A stretch of DNA of 64,000 nt from Salegentibacter_A chungangensis (GCF_042678405.1 NZ_JBHTLI010000002.1:62001-126000); one strand, 5' to 3'; shown: positions 43,331 through 53,651, counted from the first letter of the stretch. Program-made: numbers and translations. The notes: generated by a model not told the origin, from the sequence alone.

Positions 43331-45094
43331 CTAAAGATTTTTCTGCTCTTCTGTTATATTAGCAATTCTTCTTATAATTTCATCCAGTTCTTCAGCTGAA
43401 GTTAATATATTTTCAAGCAACAGTTCCCTGTTTCCTTCATCTTCTTCAGAATTTTTGAGAAGATCTGCCAGTCCCATAATTCTTGCCAAGGGAGCCCTGA
43501 CTACGTGAGACTGAGTCCAGGCTATTTCCTGCAGCCTTTTATTTCTTTCTTCTATCGTGTTTATATAATTGATCCTCTCGGTAATATTCTGCATAGAACC
43601 GATCACTCTAACGGGTTCTCCTTCACTGTCAATTATCAGGTAACTACGGTCAAGAATATATTTAAAGGATCCGTCTGCACATCTGAAGCGATATTCGGTT
43701 TTAAGGGTTCGTTTTCCCTTTTCATACATTTCAGCAACTTTTGCTTTTACCTGTGCATAATCCTCAGGATGAATTTTATCGTCCCACCAAGCTCCCTTCT
43801 TCCCGATCTCTTCTTCGGAATAACCAAACATATCATATATGGCATCATTATAACTGATGACATCCTCTTTTACATTATAATCGGTTATCAAATCACTGGT
43901 TGCTTTTGCAACAATATCATAACGCTTCAAACTATTAACAAGTTCCTGTTCCTGAGCAATGAATTCTGAAATATCCCTCGAATTGGTCACAATACCGCCA
44001 ACAGCTTTTTCATCTAATAAGTTGGTAACAATGGTTTCCAGCCAACGCCAGTTTCCTTTTGCATCCATAAACCTGAAAGACGGAATTTGCACCCGTTTTC
44101 GGTCAGATAGTAAGCTTTCATTATCCATAATCTTTTCAAGATCATCCGGGTGGATATAGTCTACAAATTTATTACCAAGCATTTCTTCGGGCTGATGCCC
44201 TAAAATAGAGGTGACATTGGGACTCACATATGTATAGGCATATTCCTCATTAATAATTGCGGTAATATCTGACCCATCCTGAACAAGAGATTTAAAGCGT
44301 TGCTCACTATGGAGTAACTCCTCTTCTGCTTTAACCTTTGCGGTTACATCGTGAGCCAAGGTCACCCTGGCTTCCTTCCCCGCAAAAATTATAGGGTTGC
44401 TCTGTACTTCAACGTATAAAAGCTCCCCTGATTTTTTATTATGTTTAACCTTTATCTCAAAAAAGTCGTGAAAATTTTTCTCTACCACCGGCTCTATGTC
44501 CCCGGCAATCCCCTCGACCCAGAGATCCTTTACCGTCATTTTATGAAACTCTTCCCGTGTATACCCATATAAATTAATGGCTGCCTGGTTCACACTTAAG
44601 AACTCCAGCGTATACCTATCCAAAACCCACATTGGCAGCGGGCTTGATTCAAAAAGGGTCCGGTATTTCTCTTCAGACTCTTTCAGCTCCAACTGAACCT
44701 TCTTACGCTCTATACTATAATCGATACTTTTACTTAAAACAGAAGAATTCAGTTCATCTTTCAGCAGATAATCTGATACTCCCTGGGAAAGGGTTTCAAT
44801 ACCAAATTTACGGTTAGCAAAACCGGTTAATACGATCACCGGAATATCTCCTGCCAGATTTAGAATATCCTTAACCAGTTTGTGATTATCGGTAACATCA
44901 GGCAGGGAAAGATCAAGCAAAATTGCATTAAAATTGCCATTAGATTCAATTATATCCTTTCCCTGCTTATAGGTTTTAGCCCATTCAGTAAAAGGTTCGG
45001 TAAATTCATCATCAAGATACTCCTGTATCAACACAAAGTCTCCTGGATTATCCTCAAACACAAGTATTTTTAACTTGTCTGAATTTCGGGGCAT
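43331..45094 (-). CDS. REC-PAS protein with phospho-acceptor helix but no ATPase domain
   Basis: 587 residues: REC (1-125; ILVFEDNPGD, LLDLSLPDV, Lys in YLLKDE), three PAS/PAC units (about 135-505), then a HisKA-type dimerisation helix with His in QSHVVRAPLARIMG. The protein ends about 60 residues after that His with no HATPase fold and no frame remnant downstream (12 bp separate it from the regulator before it and 17 bp from the one after). It cannot autophosphorylate by itself; a phosphorelay scaffold or accessory to the large kinase of this cluster is the best inference. Confidence 0.88.
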   Translation of the reverse strand: MPRNSDKLKILVFEDNPGDFVLIQEYLDDEFTEPFTEWAKTYKQGKDIIESNGNFNAILLDLSLPDVTDNHKLVKDILNLAGDIPVIVLTGFANRKFGIETLSQGVSDYLLKDELNSSVLSKSIDYSIERKKVQLELKESEEKYRTLFESSPLPMWVLDRYTLEFLSVNQAAINLYGYTREEFHKMTVKDLWVEGIAGDIEPVVEKNFHDFFEIKVKHNKKSGELLYVEVQSNPIIFAGKEARVTLAHDVTAKVKAEEELLHSEQRFKSLVQDGSDITAIINEEYAYTYVSPNVTSILGHQPEEMLGNKFVDYIHPDDLEKIMDNESLLSDRKRVQIPSFRFMDAKGNWRWLETIVTNLLDEKAVGGIVTNSRDISEFIAQEQELVNSLKRYDIVAKATSDLITDYNVKEDVISYNDAIYDMFGYSEEEIGKKGAWWDDKIHPEDYAQVKAKVAEMYEKGKRTLKTEYRFRCADGSFKYILDRSYLIIDSEGEPVRVIGSMQNITERINYINTIEERNKRLQEIAWTQSHVVRAPLARIMGLADLLKNSEEDEGNRELLLENILTSAEELDEIIRRIANITEEQKNL

Positions 45095-45106
45095 TACTTT
45101 GGGGTT

Positions 45107-45520
45107 TTAGTTAGAGATAAATCCATTCGAATTACAGAGTTCTTCTACCGGAGCGATGAGGCTTGAAAAGTCCCGAGCATCTGTAGGTTTCACAATATAT
45201 TTATCTGCCTTTGCTTTCATACAGAAGTTTTCATCTTCTATTAGAGAAGATGTACTTAAAATGAAGACGGGAATAGACCTGAACTGAGGATGGGTTTTGA
45301 TCTTCTTTAACAGATCTTTTCCTCCTATTTTAGGCAAGTTTAAATCAAGAAGAATTAGGTTTGGAGTAAAACTCTCTTTATTCTCAAGGAATTCCAAAGC
45401 TTCATAGGCATCTTTAACGACCTTTACCTGATTGCACAAACCTTCTTCCTGTAAGGCTTCGATAGTCAGTACAGCATCACCTTCATTGTCTTCAACCAAT
45501 AATACATCTAAGGGGCTCAT
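45107..45520 (-). CDS. Rcp1-like single-domain response regulator
   Basis: 137 residues from the ATG at 45520 (MSPLDVLLVEDNEGD). A start at 45595 would overlap the kinase gene by 44 bp and add a tail unlike a REC domain. Acceptor Asp in LILLDLNLPKIGG, switch LSTSS, Lys in YIVKPTD. The long loop between strand 1 and helix 1, with EDNEGD, is typical of the phytochrome-regulator group. Lies 31 bp after the PAS kinase. Confidence 0.87.
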   Translation of the reverse strand: MSPLDVLLVEDNEGDAVLTIEALQEEGLCNQVKVVKDAYEALEFLENKESFTPNLILLDLNLPKIGGKDLLKKIKTHPQFRSIPVFILSTSSLIEDENFCMKAKADKYIVKPTDARDFSSLIAPVEELCNSNGFISN

Positions 45521-45551
45521 CGAGAAAGGGGGCTTTCTTTTAGTAAATATA

Positions 45552-48500
45552 CTAAAATTGTCGAGGTATGGTAAAATAGAATGTACTTCCTTCATCTACT
45601 GCTGATTTCACCCATATCTTACCTCCGTGACGTTCAACGATTTTTTTAGAAATAGCAAGGCCTATTCCTGTTCCCGAATATCTCTCATCGCGATGAAGCC
45701 TTTGAAAGATGACAAATATTTTTTCGAAGAAGCCTGTTTCAATTCCTATTCCATTATCTGAAACAGAAAGCAACCAATCCTGCTTTCTTTTTTCTGCGGT
45801 AACATTTATTACAGGTGGTATTCCTTCTCTGTGATATTTCAGCGAATTCCCTATCAGGTTGGATAAAACCTGTCTCAACGGGGTTTTCGCAGCTTTAATA
45901 ACAGGTAGCTCTCCATAATTTACTATAGCCGATTTTTCGTCAATGGAAACCTGAAAAGAAGAGATTATTTCATCAAGAAGTTCATTCAGGTTGATAAGAT
46001 TAATTTTAAATTTATTCCTGCCGGCCCGCGAGTATTCCAGAAGATCCAACAAGATGTGCCTCATCCTTGTTGCACCGTCAAAAGCATAGTGGATATAGGT
46101 TTGAGCCTTCTCATCTAACTCGTCATTATATTTTTTCTGAAGCTGCGATAGAAACCCTGTCACCATCCTTAAAGGCTCCTGTAAATCGTGGGAAGCAATG
46201 TAGGCAAACTGTTCCAGCTCCCGATTAGCTGCAACAAGTTCTTCGGCTCTTTGTTGAAGGTCATTATTCAAATCTTGAAGTGTGCTCTCCTTTTCTTTCA
46301 GGTTATTTCTATACTCCAGCAGTTCAATATTAGCCTTTTTAAGGGGAGTAACATCACTACCAAATATGTGGAGAGCATCTTCCTCAGCCTGAAACAAAGC
46401 AAGGTTCCAGGCTATCCACTTCCAGTTTCCTTCTATATCGCAAAATCTTGTCTGAATCTCTCCTGAGAAAATGCCCTCCTTTTTATCTTCAATGGCTTTC
46501 AAAAATGAAGCCCTCTCCTCTTGATGAATAAAGTTGTTTAAAGGTGTCTTTAGGAGGTGCTCCTCCTTATATCCAAACAAGCTGGTAAATACAGGGTTCA
46601 CCTTTTTAAGATATCCGTCTCCTCCTAAAACCGCCAACAGGTTAGGAGACTGCGTAAACATATTATTCAGATTTTCTTCCGTAAACTTTCTATTAATACC
46701 TACGGCTATTTGTACAGCAATCCTGGATAAAATCCGGGCAAGCTCCATTTCCCGATGCTTAGTTTCCTTTCCGTAAAATGTAAGTACAGCTATAACCTCA
46801 TCTTTCAGAATAACAGGAACGGCAACGCCTAAAAGTGAACTATTCTTATCCAGCAGTGCTCTACGGTAAAAGCGTTCATCATTTTGCAGGTCAGGCCATA
46901 TCTCAACAGCCTGAGACTCCCAGGCAGTACCGGGCAAGCCTTTTCCAAAATCAAAAGCCTTAATCTCTTCTGTGAATTTAGACTGCCATATTACAGGGTT
47001 ATACTCTGCAATTTTTCTAATATGGGTTCTATCAAAGCCCACTTCCCAGGCTTCTCCGGTGTCGAAATTCAGGTATTCAGAAATAGTTTTAATTGTATCT
47101 GTCAATCCTTGCTTGAGATCAAACGCCAGGCTTAGTACTTTTATTACCTGATGGATCAAATTCCTCTCTTTCTCAAGCTGATAGGTTTCGGTTATATTTC
47201 TGGCAATTCCTACAAGACCATCTACTCCTTTGTTCCTCGTTTTAAGTGGTACTTTTGTTAAAAGAACCACCTCAGGGTTTTGCTTGAAATCATAAATAAA
47301 ATCCTGCCTGTTTATAACCGGAACCCCGGAATTCATCACCTTTTCGTTATCATCGATTACCTTTTCGGCTTCAGAATGAATAAAGTAGTCTTTAGGTTTG
47401 AGCTTTAGCACCTCAGCCTCCCTTGTCTTACCAAGATAATCCTGATAGAATTTTTTATTAGTGAGAATTAATTCGTGATTTCGGTTAACCACAAAAATAT
47501 AATCGGGAATATTATCTATAATTGCCCGAAGCATATTTCTTTCCCTTACTAACTTTTCCTCTTTTTCTTTTAATTCTGAAGCATCTTTAGCCACACAATA
47601 AGTGAGATGATCTTTTTCATCCCATTTTGCTGACCATATAAGGGGAACAAGGGTACCATCTTTTTTTACATAGCGATTTGAGAAATCGGTCTTTTCAGCT
47701 CCATTCTGAATTTCATTGTTAGCCTCAAGAGTTTTCTCAATATCAGGTTCATATACAAAATCAACATACTTTTTCCCCACAAGTTCCTTTGGACTATAGC
47801 CCAATACTTTCCTACTGGCTTCACTCACCTCCAGGAATTCACCTTCAGCACTAATAGTACAAATCACATCTAAAGACTGATTCAAAATATTCTGAATACG
47901 ATGCTGGCTTTCTCTTGCCCTGGCTTTATGCTCCTCGTCAAGAGTAATATCCTGGGCAATACCGAATACGCCTGTTATTCCTTCCTGGGTAATTAAAGGG
48001 AAGTTTGTGATATTAAGAATTCTGAAGTTATTCTTTATGCTCCGAAAGCTTGTATTATAATTTAAAACTTCTCCAGATTTAGCTCTTTCAAAATTAGAGA
48101 AAACCATCGCCTGATCTTCTTTTGGGATAAGTTTACTAAAATGACTATTTAATAGTTCTGCTTCTGATGTTTCACTTAAACTCACAGCCCTGTCATTCAC
48201 GCTCAAAAAGTTGCCATTAAGATCGAAAGAATAAACGGCATCGGGATAATTTTCGAACAGGGATTCGAAAATATCTGTAGTTTCCTTAAGCTTCTGCTCT
48301 TGCTCCCTTTGTAACGAAATATCAATAAGCATTGTACTGGTAACATCCTCTCCAAATAAATCGGTATAGATATTAGAATATATCTGAACCGGAAATTTGG
48401 TACCATCCTTTCGAATCCCCGTTAATTCGCCACTAACGCTTCTTTCTCTTTTCCTTACCTCAACCAGCTTTTCAAGCCTGCCGTCACCAAGATCAAACAA

Positions 48501-49058
48501 GCCGGCACGGCCCGTGTTTTTTATCTCTTCAATGGAATAGCCAAACATTTCTAGGCCGGCAGCATTGACGTCCAGGATTTCGCCGGTGGGTAGTGTAAAG
48601 AACACGCCTATAGAAGTATTATCAAAGACTCCTTTAATATCTGAATTAATCTCTCTAAGAAATAGTTTTGGAGGTTCTGTACTTAAGGTAAGGTTCAGGG
48701 ATGAAGTCCTATGGGTTTCATTATCCAGCACGGGGATAAAATTAAAATACACAAAGGTATTGTTCTTTGGAACCGAAAAACTCCCCTTGATACTATGTCC
48801 TGAAAATGCCGCAGTGAACTTTTCTCCAAAAGAGACTAATTCAGAATCTTTCACAATATCAAACAAAAGGTCTCCCCTCTCCAAATCTATTTGAAAATAA
48901 CCGGAGAGAAAGTCCCTAGTTTTTGTATCTATTTGATTAATCCGGCCATTTTTTCCAACATTAAGAACAAATTTTCTGTCTTTACCGACCTGCTTTGTCT
49001 GAGAAACAATGTTCTCAATTCTTTTTGTTCTGTTATCTGCTGATGTGGATTCCGCCAT
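45552..49058 (-). CDS. Multi-PAS/GAF sensor histidine kinase
   Basis: 1168 residues, no membrane helix. From the N-terminus an unassigned sensory region, then PAS units near 140-260, 260-385, 390-505 and 510-635, a GAF domain (about 645-790; GVAVPVILKDEVIAVLTFYG), a further PAS (about 800-920), a coiled coil, HisKA with His in IASHDLQEPLRMV and HATPase (LIGNSLKYH, DNGIGIETG, GTGIGLAISK). Cytosolic integrator of small-molecule or redox signals. First gene of the four-gene signalling group; 28 bp after wzi, so it may be co-transcribed with it. Confidence 0.92.
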   Translation of the reverse strand: MAESTSADNRTKRIENIVSQTKQVGKDRKFVLNVGKNGRINQIDTKTRDFLSGYFQIDLERGDLLFDIVKDSELVSFGEKFTAAFSGHSIKGSFSVPKNNTFVYFNFIPVLDNETHRTSSLNLTLSTEPPKLFLREINSDIKGVFDNTSIGVFFTLPTGEILDVNAAGLEMFGYSIEEIKNTGRAGLFDLGDGRLEKLVEVRKRERSVSGELTGIRKDGTKFPVQIYSNIYTDLFGEDVTSTMLIDISLQREQEQKLKETTDIFESLFENYPDAVYSFDLNGNFLSVNDRAVSLSETSEAELLNSHFSKLIPKEDQAMVFSNFERAKSGEVLNYNTSFRSIKNNFRILNITNFPLITQEGITGVFGIAQDITLDEEHKARARESQHRIQNILNQSLDVICTISAEGEFLEVSEASRKVLGYSPKELVGKKYVDFVYEPDIEKTLEANNEIQNGAEKTDFSNRYVKKDGTLVPLIWSAKWDEKDHLTYCVAKDASELKEKEEKLVRERNMLRAIIDNIPDYIFVVNRNHELILTNKKFYQDYLGKTREAEVLKLKPKDYFIHSEAEKVIDDNEKVMNSGVPVINRQDFIYDFKQNPEVVLLTKVPLKTRNKGVDGLVGIARNITETYQLEKERNLIHQVIKVLSLAFDLKQGLTDTIKTISEYLNFDTGEAWEVGFDRTHIRKIAEYNPVIWQSKFTEEIKAFDFGKGLPGTAWESQAVEIWPDLQNDERFYRRALLDKNSSLLGVAVPVILKDEVIAVLTFYGKETKHREMELARILSRIAVQIAVGINRKFTEENLNNMFTQSPNLLAVLGGDGYLKKVNPVFTSLFGYKEEHLLKTPLNNFIHQEERASFLKAIEDKKEGIFSGEIQTRFCDIEGNWKWIAWNLALFQAEEDALHIFGSDVTPLKKANIELLEYRNNLKEKESTLQDLNNDLQQRAEELVAANRELEQFAYIASHDLQEPLRMVTGFLSQLQKKYNDELDEKAQTYIHYAFDGATRMRHILLDLLEYSRAGRNKFKINLINLNELLDEIISSFQVSIDEKSAIVNYGELPVIKAAKTPLRQVLSNLIGNSLKYHREGIPPVINVTAEKRKQDWLLSVSDNGIGIETGFFEKIFVIFQRLHRDERYSGTGIGLAISKKIVERHGGKIWVKSAVDEGSTFYFTIPRQF

Positions 49059-49086
49059 TAACCCTAAGGATTTGAAGATTTATTTC

Positions 49087-50427
49087 TTACAACAACTTTC
49101 TGCTGAGTCTTACTCCAACACCAAAATTGGGAGAATCATCAGAAATAAAATCAGACCCTAAAAGTAAATTAAGGTCTACGACATTTCTAAACAACTCCAC
49201 ATCTAAATAAGTAGAAAGAATATTATTCTTAGCAGCAGCACTTCCTCCTTTCACTCCATAATTCTTCCTATAGCTTAAAAGCAATTTGTAAGGGAAGTTA
49301 GACCAGGCCTTGCCAGATATACCCAGATGATGTACAAGAACCGTATTATTAGCTACCCTAAAACGGTCTTCATCTAAGGTAATGAACGGAACTCCTAATA
49401 TCCTATTTTCATATGTCCACCCAGACCTGTACAGATTATTATTAAAATAATTATCTCTCCCATCGGAGGTTGGACTAGCAGCACTCTGGTTTTTTGTATA
49501 ATACAACTCATACATCAAGGCGGTCACCCATTTCTCCTGATGGATATCTTCTATATATATTCCATATCGACCATCGGGAGTATTTCGCAAAACACGACCG
49601 GAACCATCCTCAAACAAGTGATTGTAAAGCAACTGAACCTTATATCCTGCCAATTGGGTATCAAGATAAATTTCATAGCTTCCAAGATGATTTCCTAAGG
49701 CATTAGCTTCCTGCCCGTCAACTGAATCATCTCCTTCCTTCCCGGTAAAGATATTCAGGTAATCATCAAAGCCAGCAGGCAATTTTCCAAAATCGGGTGA
49801 AGTTCCTCCCCATTGCACAAAATGTTGTAACCCGGCAGTAATCTGAAATTTCCCGGATGCCTTGTAAACTAGATGAAGACTTTTATGATGAATTCGCGTA
49901 TCATCAACATACCTTTCATCATCGGTAAGGTATTCAGCCAAAGATGCCTTGAACCCGACACCATCTTTTCCATTTAAAAAAACAGGTTCAGGAGTATAAA
50001 CCTGTAAACCCGGCAGAGGCCTTGCGTTTAATGACCATAGAATATTTTGATTAGTCGCACTAAGACCGCGATATAATTCTGGTTTTTGTTTTCTCCCGGC
50101 AATAACGCTAAATAAGATTGTATTGAAGGAAACATAAGATTCATCCAGCTGAAATTCATCAGTAAAACCATCCTGATATAAACCTCCTGCACCAAGCTCA
50201 AAATACGTTGTATTCGAAAGATAATATTTGGCAGAAGCATTTAACCATCCTGAAATATTAGTTTTCTCATCTATTCTGCCTCTTTGATTACTGTGAAGCC
50301 AGAACGGAGATGTTTCTTTACTGAAAAACAATCCTTCTGAATTAACCTCAGCCGAATATTGAAATTGTTGAGCATTTAAATGAAAGAAAGAAATAAGAAA
50401 GAAAAAATAGAGTAGTTTTATTTTCAT
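49087..50427 (-). CDS. wzi: Capsule assembly protein of the Wzi family
   Basis: 446 residues with signal peptide (KIKLLYFFFLISFFHLNAQ). The rest is a run of amphipathic beta strands ending in an aromatic/basic outer-membrane barrel tail (FGVGVRLSRKLL). Wzi anchors capsule at the cell surface. It is divergent from the CpsB-type phosphatase by 73 bp; the gap carries -7-like elements for both directions (TAATTTTG 50475-50482 for plus; TATTTTTA 50472-50465 for minus). Confidence 0.85.
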   Translation of the reverse strand: MKIKLLYFFFLISFFHLNAQQFQYSAEVNSEGLFFSKETSPFWLHSNQRGRIDEKTNISGWLNASAKYYLSNTTYFELGAGGLYQDGFTDEFQLDESYVSFNTILFSVIAGRKQKPELYRGLSATNQNILWSLNARPLPGLQVYTPEPVFLNGKDGVGFKASLAEYLTDDERYVDDTRIHHKSLHLVYKASGKFQITAGLQHFVQWGGTSPDFGKLPAGFDDYLNIFTGKEGDDSVDGQEANALGNHLGSYEIYLDTQLAGYKVQLLYNHLFEDGSGRVLRNTPDGRYGIYIEDIHQEKWVTALMYELYYTKNQSAASPTSDGRDNYFNNNLYRSGWTYENRILGVPFITLDEDRFRVANNTVLVHHLGISGKAWSNFPYKLLLSYRKNYGVKGGSAAAKNNILSTYLDVELFRNVVDLNLLLGSDFISDDSPNFGVGVRLSRKLL

Positions 50428-50474
50428 ATAGGCTTTGTTAGTAGATTCTGGAGTTAATTTGAGTTAAAAATATG

Positions 50475-50482
50475 TAATTTTG
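50475..50482 (+). promoter_or_regulatory. -7 element before the CpsB-type phosphatase
   Basis: TAATTTTG, exact TAnnTTTG match, 18 bp before the ATG at 50501; no clear -33. Confidence 0.4.
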
Positions 50483-50500
50483 TGTTGTAATTACAGTTAG

Positions 50501-51232
50501 ATGATATCGATTTTTCAGAAAAATAAATACTTATCCGATTATTTAGAAGGTTTTACCGATTTTCACAACCATATATTACCGGGAATTGATGACGGAGCTG
50601 CAACCATTCAGGACTCTCTGGACATAATTAAAGAATTTGGAGAAATTGGAGTGAAAAATTTTGTCGCCACCCCGCATGTTATGGGTGAGTTTTATCCTAA
50701 TGAGCCAGGAACAATTAAAAATGCACTTAGCATTTTAAAAAAAGAAATTCCGGAAAATGTTGCGATTAGTGCTTCAGGGGAATATATGATGGATCAGTTC
50801 TTAATCGAACAGTTAGAAAATGAGAATGTAACCCCACTAGTAGATAAGAAGGTTTTGGTTGAAATGTCTTATTTCCAAGCTCCCATTAATTTAAACGAAA
50901 TTTTATTTAAGCTTCAGAATAGTTCTTTTCAACCTATACTGGCCCACCCTGAAAGGTATGCATTCTTCCATACCAGGGATCTCGCCAAGTATGAAGACCT
51001 TAAGGAAAGGGGATGTACATTTCAATTAAACATGCTTTCGCTTACACCTCATTACGGAGGTAATATGCAAAAAGTTGCTTATAAATTACTAGAAACTAAT
51101 ATGATCGATTTTATAAGCAGCGATGCACATAAAGTCGCTCATCTTGAAAAGATTAAAAATATCAAACTATCTAAAAAACAAGGCAAATTAATTGAACCTG
51201 TAATAGAAAAAAGTAAGGCCTTATTTTCATAA
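50501..51232 (+). CDS. CpsB/CapC-type tyrosine phosphatase of the PHP family
   Basis: 243 residues. Metal-site motifs of the PHP fold: DFHNHILPGIDDG (about 20-32), ATPHV, SGEYM, AHPER and SSDAH (near 206-210). These enzymes remove phosphate from the tyrosine cluster of Wzc-type kinases and so control chain length and export; wzc is the convergent neighbour, 10 bp away. Acts in the cytoplasm. Confidence 0.92.
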   Translation: MISIFQKNKYLSDYLEGFTDFHNHILPGIDDGAATIQDSLDIIKEFGEIGVKNFVATPHVMGEFYPNEPGTIKNALSILKKEIPENVAISASGEYMMDQFLIEQLENENVTPLVDKKVLVEMSYFQAPINLNEILFKLQNSSFQPILAHPERYAFFHTRDLAKYEDLKERGCTFQLNMLSLTPHYGGNMQKVAYKLLETNMIDFISSDAHKVAHLEKIKNIKLSKKQGKLIEPVIEKSKALFS

Positions 51233-51245
51233 GGCCTTTTATTTA
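51215..51245. terminator. Terminator between cpsB-type gene and wzc
   Basis: AAGGCCTTAT (51215-51224), TTTC, ATAAGGCCTT (51229-51238), then T-run. It overlaps the stop of the plus gene and also stands at the end of wzc (51243). Confidence 0.85.
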
Positions 51246-53651
51246 ATTCCTGGATTTTCCAAATTTGTTCCTGAAGCGTTCCCATCTACTTGGCTCATCT
51301 ACTCCATATCCGTATCCATATCCATAGGAATAACCATAATTAGCTCCATAGGAGAATTTAGAGTAATCTACATCATTCAGTATAATCGCCGGACTCTTGA
51401 TTTTTCCTTGCTGCTTAAGATCTTTTGGGAAATCAAGCATTTTTTTATCAGTAAGATCTGCTCTTACAACATAAAGTGTTGTATCTGCCAACGGACTAAT
51501 CAGAAGTGTATCCGTAACGATCATTGTAGGAGCTGTATCTACAAGAACGAAATCATATTTTTGGGCAGCATACTCCAGAAGCTTTTCAATCCTGTCATTC
51601 ATTAATAGTTCTGCAGGATTAGGAGGGATAGCACCGGAAAGTACCATATCCACTTTAATCCCTTTGTCATTTTCCTTAGAGATTATTTGCTCTTCAGTAA
51701 TTTCATAATCATATAAATAATCTGAAAGTCCCTTTTCACTGGCATAATCCAACTCTCCGTAGCGGTGTAGTTTCGGGTTCCTTATATCTGCTCCAACTAA
51801 GAGCACTTTTTTGCCTGTACTGGCAAGAGTTCTAGCCATATTATAGGAAACAAATGTTTTTCCTTCCCCTTTAACTGTAGAGGTTACAAATATTATCTCC
51901 CCTCTGTCTTTATCTTTATTCTGAAGCAAATAAGCAAGATTTGTCCGAAGAATCCGGAATGATTCTGCCAATGGAGATCGATCATTCACCTCAATTTGCT
52001 CATTCTGCCCGGGAGAAATTCTGGGCACCTCACCTATAAAGGGAATATGTTTAATTAAAGGATGAAGATCTCCTTTATGATGAACCTTAGTGTCCAGCAT
52101 ATTCTTAATAAAAATGATAAGAATAGGAATAATTAAACCAATTAAGAAGCCCCCAACCAAAATCAACCAAGGTTTAGGGTCAACAGGTTCATTAATAGTA
52201 TAAGCAGAATCAATTACCCTAGCCACTGATGCTGTAGCTGCAAAAGAAATTGCCGCCTCTTCTCTCCGCTGCAATAAAAATAAATATAACTGCTCTTTTA
52301 TTTGTTGCTGACGTTCAATGCTTCGCATTCCTTTTTCCAAGCCGGGAAAATTACTAAATTTCCCTTGCGCAATATTCTCCCTTTGATTAAGCTCCCTAAG
52401 TTGAACCCTTATAGAACGCTTTGTACTTTCTATATTTTCAAAAAGATTTTCTCTAAGACTATCTAATTGTTCAGTAATAGTCTGTACTGCCGGATTTTTT
52501 TCTGTACCTCCCTTAAGATACATATTACGCTCCATAACCAGTGTGTTATAAGAGTTCACAAGTCCGGAAATACCTCCCTCACTTATTCCCACATCTGGGA
52601 GTAACTCATAAGCTCCTTGCTTTCTAAGCAAGTCTTCTATAGAAGCAATTAACTCCAATTGGGTTTCAAGCTTGAAAATCTCTTGTTCTGCTGCAGAAAA
52701 TTTTGACTGGAATTCCGAAGCACCGGAAGAAACATCCATAATCCGGTTTTCTCTTTTAAATTCAGCGATACCAACTTCTACTGAGTCAAGTTCAGTTGTA
52801 ATCATCTCCAAACGTTCTTGGATAAATGATGTGGTGTTTTCAGCAACTTCTTGCTTATTTTTAACCCCCTCTTCATTAAAGCGTTGCATTAACTTATTTA
52901 AAAAATCCTCCGATCTTTTACTGGATTCCTGAATGATATTTAAAGTTAAAATATCTTTTGCCTGTCCCTTTTGTGCAACCTGAAGTTTAGAAATATAATG
53001 ATTGGCAACTTCTCTTAATGGATGTATTTGTATATTAACCGTTTTGGTTTTCCTAAATGTTCCTTCTTCTTCTCCTGATTTTGGCAGAATTGTAAATTTT
53101 AAGTTATCCAATTCAATTACTTCACCTATTTCATGCGTATTTGAGTAATTGGCCGAACGATCTTCTAACTTAAAAGAGGTGTCAGACAGTGGTGTGACAA
53201 ATAAGTTTTTTGAAGTTTGATGAACCAAGGAATCTGGCGTAATAAACTCAATCAAAACAGGACTGCTTTTATAAGCCTCTACGGTAATAACATTCCCTTC
53301 AATAAAGTAAATCACATTATGATCTAATTCATCAACAACACTCTCTACAAGCTGTTTAGACTTCAGTTTTTCTATATCACTCTGAAGCCCTTCTTCTGAT
53401 AAAGAAAATATTGCTCCCCCCCCGGAAGGCAAAGCGCTCATAGCATTATTCTTCTGGTCATCCACTATCAGCATCGTAGCCTGGGTATTGAACTTTGGAA
53501 TTGTATAGCGGTTATATAAATAGGCGATAAGCCCACCTAATAAAAGTCCAAGAACTAACCATTTCCAATGAGCTAAATATTTATAAATTTCAGCTTTAAG
53601 ATCAAATGTAGATTCTTCCTTTTCCTCATTAAAGTCATTAAGTTCTTCCAT
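51243..53651 (-). CDS. wzc: Wzc-type polysaccharide co-polymerase and tyrosine autokinase
   Basis: 802 residues. Wzz domain with two membrane helices (WLVLGLLLGGLIAYL near 35 and ILVGGFLIGLIIPILIIF near 500) and a periplasmic coiled coil between. The BY-kinase has Walker A STVKGEGKT (591-599), Walker B FVLVDTAPT, and an A' motif VLLVGADIRNP in which the usual first Asp is Gly. The C-terminus carries a Tyr/Gly ladder, YGYSYGYGYGYG (about 771-782), for autophosphorylation. With Wza (3 bp upstream) it spans the envelope for polysaccharide export. Confidence 0.93.
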   Translation of the reverse strand: MEELNDFNEEKEESTFDLKAEIYKYLAHWKWLVLGLLLGGLIAYLYNRYTIPKFNTQATMLIVDDQKNNAMSALPSGGGAIFSLSEEGLQSDIEKLKSKQLVESVVDELDHNVIYFIEGNVITVEAYKSSPVLIEFITPDSLVHQTSKNLFVTPLSDTSFKLEDRSANYSNTHEIGEVIELDNLKFTILPKSGEEEGTFRKTKTVNIQIHPLREVANHYISKLQVAQKGQAKDILTLNIIQESSKRSEDFLNKLMQRFNEEGVKNKQEVAENTTSFIQERLEMITTELDSVEVGIAEFKRENRIMDVSSGASEFQSKFSAAEQEIFKLETQLELIASIEDLLRKQGAYELLPDVGISEGGISGLVNSYNTLVMERNMYLKGGTEKNPAVQTITEQLDSLRENLFENIESTKRSIRVQLRELNQRENIAQGKFSNFPGLEKGMRSIERQQQIKEQLYLFLLQRREEAAISFAATASVARVIDSAYTINEPVDPKPWLILVGGFLIGLIIPILIIFIKNMLDTKVHHKGDLHPLIKHIPFIGEVPRISPGQNEQIEVNDRSPLAESFRILRTNLAYLLQNKDKDRGEIIFVTSTVKGEGKTFVSYNMARTLASTGKKVLLVGADIRNPKLHRYGELDYASEKGLSDYLYDYEITEEQIISKENDKGIKVDMVLSGAIPPNPAELLMNDRIEKLLEYAAQKYDFVLVDTAPTMIVTDTLLISPLADTTLYVVRADLTDKKMLDFPKDLKQQGKIKSPAIILNDVDYSKFSYGANYGYSYGYGYGYGVDEPSRWERFRNKFGKSRN

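Noticed and set aside
45521..45595. Extended start of the response regulator at 45107
   Set aside because: It would overlap the kinase gene and the added residues do not belong to a REC domain.
51230..52000. Tyr/Gly-rich repeat at the end of wzc as a possible DNA tandem repeat
   Set aside because: It encodes the normal tyrosine ladder of BY-kinases; not a mobile or structural repeat.
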